DNA of 8,129 bases from Hydrogenophaga sp. (lineage in GTDB: Bacteria; Pseudomonadota; Gammaproteobacteria; Burkholderiales; Burkholderiaceae_C): positions 1 through 8,129 of the forward strand of contig JAIFNE010000057.1 in assembly GCA_020047875.1 (NCBI GenBank), given 5' to 3'. Below are positions 1 to 5,972 of the stretch, in pieces. The translations under genes and the position numbers were made by a program. The notes beneath the pieces are model-generated. The model worked only from the letters and a program-made list of their open reading frames with translations, did no database searches and was not told where the DNA came from. How positions within the stretch are numbered: position 1 is the first letter of the stretch; each line of letters opens with the position of its first letter.

Positions 1-511
1 GCAGCCACTGCGACACGCGAACGCCGATCTGCTCGGCAGGCCTGGATTCGTGCCGATCGCCACCGATCAGCCCCGGCCGCACCAGCGTGAGTGACAGATA
101 ACCCAGCGCCCGCAGATCGCGTTCGAGTTCGCCCTTGGTGCGCGAATAAAACACCCGCGACGCCGCGTCGGCGCCCAGGGCCGAGTTCAGCGCGAAGGCT
201 TTGGCGCCGTGTTTCAGGGCGATCTGTGCCACCTGCAACGGGTGGTCGTGGTCAACGCGCCGAAACGCGGCCTGCGAACCGGCCGCCTTGATCGTGGTCC
301 CCAGGGTGCAGATCACTGCATCCACGTTCCACCAGCCGGCCTCGGTGGGCAGGGCCTCGAAATCCACCACCGGGTTGAACAGGCGGGCGTGAGGTGGCAG
401 CAAGCGGCGCGTGGGGGCGATCACCTGCTCCACCTGGGGATGTGTCAGCGCCTGGCGCAACACGCTCTGCCCCACCAGGCCGGTGGCCCCGACCAGCATC
501 AATCGCGTCAT
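1..511 (-). CDS. NAD(P)-binding oxidoreductase, TIP30/YbjT-like (3' end beyond window)
   Basis: The visible 170 residues form an atypical short-chain dehydrogenase with a Rossmann fold, probably cytosolic. The nucleotide-binding glycine motif GATGLVG is at residues 8-14 and a CTLGTT strand-loop is at 68-73. A serine at 110 and a YSRTK motif (Tyr122, Lys126) match the Ser/Tyr/Lys arrangement of SDR enzymes. The overall pattern resembles the NAD(P)H-binding family that includes TIP30/HTATIP2 and bacterial YbjT-like proteins, usually about 210-230 residues, so roughly 40-60 C-terminal residues lie outside the window. The ATG at 511 is preceded by GAGGG six bases upstream, which supports this start. 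A strong terminator separates it from the dctP unit, so it is probably transcribed separately, although I found no convincing promoter in 512-588. The substrate cannot be predicted. The family call is fairly sure; a specific function is not. Confidence 0.85.
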   Translation of the reverse strand, partial: MTRLMLVGATGLVGQSVLRQALTHPQVEQVIAPTRRLLPPHARLFNPVVDFEALPTEAGWWNVDAVICTLGTTIKAAGSQAAFRRVDHDHPLQVAQIALKHGAKAFALNSALGADAASRVFYSRTKGELERDLRALGYLSLTLVRPGLIGGDRHESRPAEQIGVRVSQWL

Positions 512-517
512 GTTGCG

Positions 518-522
518 CCCTC
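518..522 (-). promoter_or_regulatory. Ribosome binding site of the oxidoreductase gene
   Basis: GAGGG on the minus strand lies six bases before the ATG at 511. It favours this start over the internal Met at codon 5. Confidence 0.55.
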
Positions 523-588
523 AAGCAAAACCCGGATTGTGAACCCACGCGCGCCAGTCGGCGGCATGCCATCCCCAAGGTTCGCACC

Positions 589-614
589 AAAAAAAGGGCC
601 TCCCGAAGGAGGCC
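589..614 (-). terminator. Rho-independent terminator of the E1-TRAP operon
   Basis: On the minus strand a perfect 7-bp stem, GGCCTCC paired with GGAGGCC, closes a TTCG loop through a C-G pair. This is the unusually stable C(UUCG)G tetraloop. One C and a run of seven T follow (complement of the A run at 589-595). It starts 22 bases after the dctP stop codon, as expected for the end of a transcription unit. On the plus strand the hairpin has no T tract after it, so it acts in one direction only. Confidence 0.93.
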
Positions 615-636
615 TGTCCTCAGACCTGCAGGAGGC

Positions 637-1686
637 TCACTGCTTGCGCTGAGCAATCGCCTTCTCGGCCTTGTTGACCAGATCGGCGCCGATCTGCGTT
701 TTCCACTTCGCGTAAACCGGCCGCGTGGCCTTCACGAAAGCCTCGCGCTCGGCCGGCGTCAACTGCGTGATGGTGACGCCCAACGCAGCGATGTCCTTCA
801 ACAGCGGTTGACCTGGCTCGTTGAGGCCTTTGCGTGCGATGGCGATCTGCTGTTTGCCCGCTTCCAAAGCCGCTTCGCGCACGATCTTCTGGTCGGCAGG
901 TGTCCAGGAGGCCCAGATGTCCTTGTTCACCACAAACACCAGCGGATCGGCCACGTACCCCCACATGGTCACGTTCTTCTGACCCACGTTGTGGAGCTTG
1001 GCCGCGGTGAAGATGGACATGGGATTTTCCTGTCCGTCCACCGCGCCGCTGGCGAAGGCTGGCTGTGCATCGGCCCAGCTCATCTGGGTCGGGTTGGCGC
1101 CCAACGCGGTAAAGGTATCCAGGAACAACGGCGAGCCAACCACCCGGATTTTCAGACCTTTGATGTCTTCCGGTGTGCGCACGGGCCGCTTGGAATTGGT
1201 CAACTCCCGGTAGCCGTTTTCGCCCCAAGCCAATGGCACAACGCCAGCCTTATCGAGGGTTGCAAAAATGTCCTTGCCCACCTCACCCTGGGTCAGCGCA
1301 TCGATCGAGGCGTAGTCGGGCATCAGGAATGGCAACGAAAACAGGTTGAGTTGCTTGACCTGGGGTGACCAATTGATGGTCGAGCCCACCGCCATATCAA
1401 TCACACCTTGGCGCAGCGCGCTGAACTCCCGCGTCTGATCGCCCTGGATCAATGACACGCCAGGGTACAGCTTGATGTTGATGCGGCCCTGGGTGCGCTC
1501 CTTCACCAGGTCAGCCCAGATCTGTCCACCCTTGCCCCAGGGGAAGGCAGTGCCCACCACCAGCGACATCCGGTATTCAGCCTTGTAGGGATTGGTTTGG
1601 GCCACGGCCGTCGCTGGCAAGGCCGCCAGCAAGGTAGACAAACCGGTGGCAGCCAGCGTAGCCAGCAGGGAACGACGAATCTTCAT
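637..1686 (-). CDS. dctP: TRAP transporter substrate-binding protein DctP
   Basis: This is the periplasmic solute receptor of a tripartite ATP-independent periplasmic (TRAP) transporter. It captures an organic acid and hands it to the DctQ/DctM membrane part. The 349-residue protein starts with a Sec signal peptide: MKIRR, a hydrophobic core to about residue 24, and a likely cut after AVA at 27-29. It has no lipobox. The mature part has the DctP-family order, including the KGLKIRV segment whose Arg171 matches the conserved arginine that salt-bridges the ligand carboxylate in this family, and the following ALGANPTQMSWADAQPAF and GAVDGQENP segments. Length is normal. The start at 1686 is chosen because a strong AAAGGAG site precedes it and the signal peptide begins there; an in-frame ATG at 1731 would add 15 residues with no signal character. 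It is the last gene of the operon, 57 bases after dctM. The ligand is unknown, but a carboxylate is likely. Confidence 0.95.
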   Translation of the reverse strand: MKIRRSLLATLAATGLSTLLAALPATAVAQTNPYKAEYRMSLVVGTAFPWGKGGQIWADLVKERTQGRINIKLYPGVSLIQGDQTREFSALRQGVIDMAVGSTINWSPQVKQLNLFSLPFLMPDYASIDALTQGEVGKDIFATLDKAGVVPLAWGENGYRELTNSKRPVRTPEDIKGLKIRVVGSPLFLDTFTALGANPTQMSWADAQPAFASGAVDGQENPMSIFTAAKLHNVGQKNVTMWGYVADPLVFVVNKDIWASWTPADQKIVREAALEAGKQQIAIARKGLNEPGQPLLKDIAALGVTITQLTPAEREAFVKATRPVYAKWKTQIGADLVNKAEKAIAQRKQ

Positions 1687-1695
1687 GAGAACTGT

Positions 1696-1702
1696 CTCCT
1701 TT
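1696..1702 (-). promoter_or_regulatory. Strong ribosome binding site of dctP
   Basis: AAAGGAG lies nine bases before the ATG at 1686 and fixes the dctP start. It is the best Shine-Dalgarno site in the operon. That suits a binding protein needed in excess over its membrane partners. Confidence 0.8.
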
Positions 1703-1743
1703 ATAGGTAAAAGAACGGGAACGCGGAACACACTTTACAGCGA

Positions 1744-3042
1744 TCAATAGCCCAGGGCATTGGGCAGCCACAACGCAAGCGGCGGCCAGAACAACACCGC
1801 CAGGATCACGAGGAGCATGGAAGCCACCAGCCAGCGGACCCAGCGCACCGTGTCTTCCATGCCGACCCCGGCAATCCGGCACGACACCATCAAGTTCACC
1901 GCCATCGGCGGGGTGAATTGACCCAGCGCGACCAGCAGTGTGAGCAACACACCAAACCACACCGGGTCCCACTGGTAATGCTGCATGATGGGCCACAACA
2001 GCGGCACGAAGATCAGAAAGATGGACACGCCGTCCAGCACCATGCCGACCATCACCAGCAGCAGCACCAGCAGCAGCAACACGCCGTATTCACCCAGCCC
2101 GGAGTTCACGATCGCATGGGTGACCGGATCGATGACACCCAGGGTGGAAAGCGAGAAAGCAAAGATGCCTGCCAAGGCCACCACGATCAAGATCACCGCC
2201 GACAGCTCACCCGATTCCCGAAGGATGACAAACAGATCGCGAACCTTGATGGTGCGGTGGATCACCATACCCACGAACAGGCCGTAGAAGACAGCGACCA
2301 CCGCTGCCTCCGTGGGCGTGAACCAGCCCGCGCGCATACCGCCCAGGATCAGCACCGGCGCCACCAGCCCCCAGCTGGCCTCGCGCAAACTGCGCCAGAA
2401 CGGGGGGCGCGGCAACTCGGCTTCGAGCAGGCCCATGCCATGGCGCCGCGCCAGCCAGAGGCAAGGGATCATCAGGGCCAGCCCCACCATCACGCCCGGG
2501 ATCAGACCCGCGGCGAACAGCGCCGGCACCGAAGCACTGGGCACCAGCACCGAGTAAACGATGAAAGCAATCGAAGGCGGGATCAGGATATCGGTGGCTG
2601 CGGCCGCGCCGACCACACTGGCAGAAAACCCGCGGGGATAGCCAGCGCGCGACATGGCCAAGATCATCACGCCGCCCACCGCTGCCGCCGTGGCGGGGCC
2701 AGAGCCAGAAATGCCGCCCATGAACATCGCCACCCCAATCGCCACGATCGGCAACATGCCAGGGCCGCGCCCGACGATGGCAACGGCGAAGTTCACCAGC
2801 CGCGCCGCCACGCCAGAACGGTCGAAGATCGAGCCGACCAGCACAAACATCGGGATCGCCAACAACGGGTATTTGCCCAAGCCAGCATAGAAGTTTTGCG
2901 GCACGGCCAACAGGCCAAACCACTGCGCATCGGCGTTGGCCAGCGCAATGGCGCCAGCGCCGGCCAACCCCATGGCGGCGCCAATCGGTACGCCAGCCAG
3001 CATCATTGCCACAAAAGCGGCAAACAACAGGGTGGCAATCAT
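1744..3042 (-). CDS. dctM: TRAP transporter large permease subunit DctM
   Basis: This 432-residue inner-membrane protein is the transport channel of the TRAP system and couples solute import to a sodium or proton gradient. It is hydrophobic throughout, with about a dozen membrane segments starting at residue 1 (IATLLFAAFVAMMLAGVPIG). Family landmarks appear in order: GGISGSGPATAAAVGG near 99-114, the ATDILIPPSIAF segment near 129-140, GWFTPTEAA at 219-227, VLDGVSIFLIFVPLLWP near 325-341, and GQFTPPMAVN near 374-383. Length and order are normal for DctM. The ATG at 3042 overlaps the dctQ stop in an ATGA, which supports this start over the in-frame upstream codons and implies translational coupling. 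Its own Shine-Dalgarno site is weak (AGGGCGG upstream). A run of CAG/CAC triplets on the plus strand at about 2050-2080 is simply a Leu-rich membrane helix. dctP follows after 57 bases. Confidence 0.96.
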   Translation of the reverse strand: MIATLLFAAFVAMMLAGVPIGAAMGLAGAGAIALANADAQWFGLLAVPQNFYAGLGKYPLLAIPMFVLVGSIFDRSGVAARLVNFAVAIVGRGPGMLPIVAIGVAMFMGGISGSGPATAAAVGGVMILAMSRAGYPRGFSASVVGAAAATDILIPPSIAFIVYSVLVPSASVPALFAAGLIPGVMVGLALMIPCLWLARRHGMGLLEAELPRPPFWRSLREASWGLVAPVLILGGMRAGWFTPTEAAVVAVFYGLFVGMVIHRTIKVRDLFVILRESGELSAVILIVVALAGIFAFSLSTLGVIDPVTHAIVNSGLGEYGVLLLLVLLLVMVGMVLDGVSIFLIFVPLLWPIMQHYQWDPVWFGVLLTLLVALGQFTPPMAVNLMVSCRIAGVGMEDTVRWVRWLVASMLLVILAVLFWPPLALWLPNALGY

Positions 3043-3575
3043 TCGGCCGCCCTGCGCCGCCAGTGACGCACAAACAGGCCAACGGCGCGCAGCGTGATAC
3101 CCGCGGCAAGAATCGGCAACCACATGGTGTACCACCACTGCGGCACGCCGATACCAGGCGAGGTTTCACCGAAACGGTAGTTGTCCCAGACCAGGCGCAC
3201 GCTGAGGAATGTCATCAGCGCAAACAGCAGCGCCATCATGGTTGCGCCGAACAGCGCCAGGCGACGCCGGCGCAAGGCCGAGCCCTTGAGCAAGAAAATC
3301 TCGATTTTTATGTGGCGATCGCGAGCCACCGCCGCCGACCCCGCCACCATGACCAACAGAATCATCAGAAAAATCGAGAACTCTTCGGTCCATGCGAACG
3401 AGCTGTCGGTGAAGTAACGCACCAGCACATTGGCAAAGGTGATGCCGGCCAGCAGCGCCATGATGGCGACAGTGGCCCAGTCCTCGACCTTGAGGGGGAC
3501 GGCAGTGGACGGCTCCTGCGTATGGGGGTCTGGCAGATCCACCGGCTTGGGCGAAAGAGCAGGGGCTTTTTTCAT
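3039..3575 (-). CDS. dctQ: TRAP transporter small permease subunit DctQ
   Basis: This 178-residue inner-membrane protein is the small subunit that joins DctM and supports docking of DctP. It has about 32 polar N-terminal residues and then four membrane helices: roughly 33-54, 66-84, 106-126 and 148-170. The AWTEEFSIFLMIL segment at 61-73 matches the family's conserved W-x-E-E region at the start of helix 2, and RDRHIKIEIF follows helix 2 as expected. The C-terminus is basic (HWRRRAAE). The ATG at 3575 is the first one that gives a normal-sized protein. The reading frame is open upstream to 3884, but that part overlaps the E1 beta gene and has no DctQ features. There is no good Shine-Dalgarno site, so translation may depend on coupling to E1 beta, whose stop is 43 bases upstream. 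The stop overlaps the dctM start. Confidence 0.92.
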   Translation of the reverse strand: MKKAPALSPKPVDLPDPHTQEPSTAVPLKVEDWATVAIMALLAGITFANVLVRYFTDSSFAWTEEFSIFLMILLVMVAGSAAVARDRHIKIEIFLLKGSALRRRRLALFGATMMALLFALMTFLSVRLVWDNYRFGETSPGIGVPQWWYTMWLPILAAGITLRAVGLFVRHWRRRAAE

Positions 3576-3618
3576 GGGGTCGGTGGGCGCTTTGCTGAAG
3601 AAGAAAGGCGTTCTCGGG

Positions 3619-4605
3619 TCAACCGACCATGGAGCGCACGGCAGAGGCAATCGCGTCGACACCAATGCGCGACTGCGCCTCCAGCACCGGCGCGTACCCG
3701 ACTGGAATTCGCGGCGCACCCAGCCGACGCACCCGGCAGCCGGTGGCCTCGGCCGCGGTGGCGGCAATCTCGGCGCCGAAACCGCCGGCCTGCACCGCTT
3801 CGTGCACGACGAGCAAATGTCCGGTCTTGGCGCAGGAGGCCAGCACCTGCTCGCGATCCCAAGGCCAGATGGTGCGCAGGTCAATCAACTCGACATCCAC
3901 ACCCTCGGTCGCGAGCGTGGCGCAGGCTTGTTCGCAGATCAGCGCCTGGCGGCTCCAGCTCACCAGCGTGAGCGCCTTACCCTGGCGGCGCACTGCCGCT
4001 TTGCCCAAAGGCAGGCTCAGCGTTTCATCCACCGGACCGGTACTGCCCCACAGCGTCTTGTGCTCGATGTAAATCACCGGGTCGCCGCACTGCATGGCCG
4101 CGCGCAGCAGGCTGTGGTTGTCCTGCGGGGTGGAGGGGCACACCACCACCACACCGGGAAGGTGGGCGAACCAGGCTTCGAGCGATTGCGAATGCTGCGC
4201 GGCCGAAGCGTCCCAGATGCCGCCAGGCATACGCGCCACCAGTGGTACACGACCCTGGCCGCCGAACATAAAGCGGTTCTTGGCCGCCTGGTTGACGATT
4301 TCGTCCATGCCGCACAGCGCGAAGTCCACCACCCGCATTTCGATCACCGGCCGCATGCCCGCCAGCGCCATGCCGACGCCGGCGCCCATGATCGCGGCCT
4401 CGCTGATGGGCGTGTCAATCACGCGTTGCGGTCCGAACTCGCCTTGCAGACCACTGTATTGGCCGAAGATTCCGCCGCGACCCACGTCCTCGCCCAGCAC
4501 CACCACCCGTTCGTCCATCGCCATTTCGCGTCGCACGGCGCGCACGGCAGCCTGGGCATAACTGATCTCTTGCGCAGCAGCTCCCGTTGCACCATTCAAA
4601 ACCAT
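3619..4605 (-). CDS. Thiamine-diphosphate-dependent dehydrogenase E1 beta subunit (acetoin/2-oxo acid type)
   Basis: This is the beta subunit of an alpha2beta2 E1 enzyme, cytosolic, that shares the cofactor site with E1 alpha. The 328-residue protein has the normal two-domain layout. The transketolase-like pyrimidine-binding domain spans about 12-190, with LGEDVGRGG at 37-45, DTPISEAAIMGAGVGMALAG at 64-83 (Glu69 is at the place of the glutamate that activates thiamine diphosphate) and QHSQSLEAWFAHLPG at 137-151. The transketolase C-terminal domain spans about 195-325 and includes ELIDLRTIWPWD and VVHEAVQAGGFGAEI. The motifs are closest to acetoin dehydrogenase (AcoB) and bacterial pyruvate dehydrogenase E1 beta, and sequence alone does not settle which. 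The ATG at 4605 has AGGAG seven bases upstream and overlaps the end of E1 alpha by 10 bases. dctQ follows after 43 bases. No E2 or E3 gene follows, which is unusual for this family. Confidence 0.93.
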   Translation of the reverse strand: MVLNGATGAAAQEISYAQAAVRAVRREMAMDERVVVLGEDVGRGGIFGQYSGLQGEFGPQRVIDTPISEAAIMGAGVGMALAGMRPVIEMRVVDFALCGMDEIVNQAAKNRFMFGGQGRVPLVARMPGGIWDASAAQHSQSLEAWFAHLPGVVVVCPSTPQDNHSLLRAAMQCGDPVIYIEHKTLWGSTGPVDETLSLPLGKAAVRRQGKALTLVSWSRQALICEQACATLATEGVDVELIDLRTIWPWDREQVLASCAKTGHLLVVHEAVQAGGFGAEIAATAAEATGCRVRRLGAPRIPVGYAPVLEAQSRIGVDAIASAVRSMVG

Positions 4606-5636
4606 GTGCCGTCTCCTGTGGTTTGCACGTCGGTATAGGCCGCGTCGGCGTCGGGCCAGGGCGCAGCACCCGCTGCGTCCAGCGCCGCCTTCACCTCCGC
4701 GGTGGCGGCGTGGTCCAGCGCATCGAGCTCGCGCAGATCGAAACCCTGCGCCTGTGCGCGCTCGCGCAACTGTGCAATCGGATCCGTCAGCAGTGCTGCC
4801 GCCAGCTCCTGCGGATCGCGATAGCCCGCCGGATCGACCGACACATGGCCCTTGATGCGGTAGGTGAGCGCATGCAGCAGCAGCGGGCCGTGCCCGGCAC
4901 GTACCTGGGCGACCAGTCCGGCAGCGGCGGTGTGGACGGCCAGTGCATCGTTGCCATCCACCTGGGTGGCTGCAATGTCCATGCCGTGCGCTCTGGCCGA
5001 AGCACCGGCGCCAGCGGTCATCGGCCCGCTGGCCGTGGTGGCGCTCCAGCGGTTGTCCTCGCAAACAAACAACACTGGCAGCCCATACACCTGGGCCCAG
5101 TTCAGCGCCTCAAGAAATGGCCCTCGGTTGATCGCGCCGTCGCCGAAAAAACAGACCGTGATCGCATCTGTCGGGGCCTCACCAGCCGCGCGGCTCTGTG
5201 CCTGCTGGATTTTTTGTGCGTGCGCCGCTCCCACAGCGATGGGCAGGCCAGCCGCCACCACGCCATTGGCGCCCAGCATGCCAACGGAAAAATCCGCGAT
5301 GTGCATGGAGCCGCCCTTGCCACCGTTGAAACCGGTGGACTTGCCAAACAACTCGGCCATCATGCGGGTCAGATCAGCGCCTTTGGCCAGGGTGTGGCCG
5401 TGGCCTCGGTGCGTGGAGGTGAGGTAGTCGTCGGGTCGCAAATGTGCGCACACGCCGGCAGGCACCGCTTCCTGCCCGGTCGACAAGTGCAGCGGACCGC
5501 GCACCTGAGCGGCACCACCCGCACTCTGCCCATAGGCACTGACGCCGCCCTGGCTGGCGATCTCCGCGGCATTTTCAAAGGCCCGTATCCGCACCATCGT
5601 GCGGTACAAGCTGATCAAGATTTGGTCGTCGGTCAT
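4596..5636 (-). CDS. Thiamine-diphosphate-dependent dehydrogenase E1 alpha subunit (acetoin/2-oxo acid type)
   Basis: This is the alpha subunit of E1. It binds the diphosphate end of thiamine diphosphate and, with E1 beta, cleaves a 2-oxo acid or an alpha-ketol. The 346-residue protein shows HLSTGQEAVPAGVCAHL near 50-66, the STHRGHGH motif at 74-81, GGKGGSMHI near 105-113, MLGANG at 120-125, and the thiamine-diphosphate signature from GDG at 155-157 to Asn185 (CEDN). The later TYRIKGHVSVDP loop keeps the cofactor-side histidine. The pattern resembles AcoA as much as pyruvate dehydrogenase E1 alpha. The chosen start, MTDDQILISLYRTMVRIRAFE, is where family members begin. An in-frame ATG at 5735 would add 33 non-conserved residues, and neither start has a good Shine-Dalgarno site. 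A Gly/Ala/Ser-rich stretch at about 29-46 looks longer than usual. It is the first gene of the five-gene unit and overlaps E1 beta by 10 bases. Confidence 0.92.
   Translation of the reverse strand: MTDDQILISLYRTMVRIRAFENAAEIASQGGVSAYGQSAGGAAQVRGPLHLSTGQEAVPAGVCAHLRPDDYLTSTHRGHGHTLAKGADLTRMMAELFGKSTGFNGGKGGSMHIADFSVGMLGANGVVAAGLPIAVGAAHAQKIQQAQSRAAGEAPTDAITVCFFGDGAINRGPFLEALNWAQVYGLPVLFVCEDNRWSATTASGPMTAGAGASARAHGMDIAATQVDGNDALAVHTAAAGLVAQVRAGHGPLLLHALTYRIKGHVSVDPAGYRDPQELAAALLTDPIAQLRERAQAQGFDLRELDALDHAATAEVKAALDAAGAAPWPDADAAYTDVQTTGDGTWF
4613..4617 (-). promoter_or_regulatory. Ribosome binding site of E1 beta
   Basis: AGGAG lies seven bases before the ATG at 4605, inside the end of the E1 alpha gene. 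It decides the E1 beta start in a reading frame that is open much further upstream. Confidence 0.7.
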
Positions 5637-5691
5637 CGGTACTCTGTCCAGTGCGCAAGGCCCAAACTCAGCCGGTGCAAAAGGGAAAGGG

Positions 5692-5719
5692 ATCGTAGCA
5701 CCGGCCTGCTTGGGGCCAA
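5692..5719 (-). promoter_or_regulatory. Candidate promoter of the E1-TRAP operon
   Basis: On the minus strand TTGGCC (5719-5714) and TACGAT (5697-5692) are spaced by 16 bases, each matching four of six sigma-70 consensus positions. The same stretch also shows GG, ten bases, then GC (5717-5704), the minimal spacing of a sigma-54 promoter, but its -12 half (AGGC) is poor. Either reading would place the transcript start about 50 bases before the ATG at 5636, which agrees with that start and excludes the ATG at 5735. In this GC-rich setting such matches occur by chance, so this is only a candidate. Confidence 0.25.
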
Positions 5720-5870
5720 GTCGCAGACCCGTCATACGGATCGGCAGAGTCGGCGCCTTGTTCGTCAATGTACCCAGCTGAAAAAGGACGAGGAAGAGCG
5801 CGCTGGCGATCAGGGGCTTGAAGGTTGTGATCGTTGCGGCTGCATTCGGCACAGGGTGCCGAGGGGCAGG

Positions 5871-5889
5871 AAAAAACTGCCGCCAGTTT
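5871..5889 (-). terminator. Weak terminator-like hairpin after sirB1
   Basis: On the minus strand AAACTG and CAGTTT form a 6-bp stem with a GCGG loop, running into six consecutive T. It lies 84 bases after the sirB1 stop, a sensible place for the end of the murJ-sirB1 transcript. Half of the stem is A-T pairs, so it would be inefficient, and the match may be chance. Confidence 0.35.
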
Positions 5890-5972
5890 GTCCTTGCTCG
5901 ACGGCAACCGAGCGATGAATGGGCCGTGTGCTGCACGGCGTCAGGGCGGCCTACAACCGGAAACAGCCGGTC

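Larger units (their letters stand above)
5637..5972 (-). other. Intergenic region before the E1-TRAP operon (336 nt)
   Basis: This gap between the sirB1 stop and the E1 alpha start holds no gene I can support. The E1 alpha frame stays open across it to 5936 and includes a chance-looking hydrophobic stretch at about 5770-5815. The region has three small inverted repeats: ACCGG/CCGGT at 5956-5971, GCCGTG/CACGGC at 5923-5939, and AAACTG/CAGTTT at 5874-5889. Only the last is followed by a T run on the minus strand. Weak promoter-like elements lie closer to E1 alpha. No operator, riboswitch or regulator gene is recognisable. Confidence 0.6.

Noticed and set aside
394..1368. 324-codon plus-strand frame spanning the dctP terminator and dctP
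   Set aside because: It crosses a strong terminator and two real minus-strand genes and has no domain features.
1700..1705. TATAAA just before dctP as a -10 promoter element
   Set aside because: It overlaps the ribosome site, so transcription would begin only a few bases before the ATG. No suitable -35 is evident.
2050..2081. CAG/CAC triplet repeat resembling a microsatellite
   Set aside because: It is read in frame as a Leu/Val-rich membrane helix of DctM (about residues 321-331). The repetition follows from codon use.
1918..3066. 382-codon plus-strand reading frame antisense to dctM
   Set aside because: Its product is dominated by His, Gln, Arg and Asp with no fold or family signal, exactly what the reverse of Leu/Val/Ala-rich membrane codons gives. 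dctM on the other strand is unmistakable.
5740..5768. TTGACG followed at 17 bases by GCCGAT as a promoter for E1 alpha
   Set aside because: The -35 is good, but the -10 matches consensus at too few positions to count.
4587..5918. 443-codon plus-strand reading frame antisense to E1 alpha
   Set aside because: It has no recognisable domain and mirrors a clear E1 alpha gene. Long antisense frames are common in GC-rich DNA.
5923..5939. GCCGTG/CACGGC inverted repeat as a terminator or operator
   Set aside because: No T run follows on either strand, and a single 6-bp repeat is weak evidence for a protein site.
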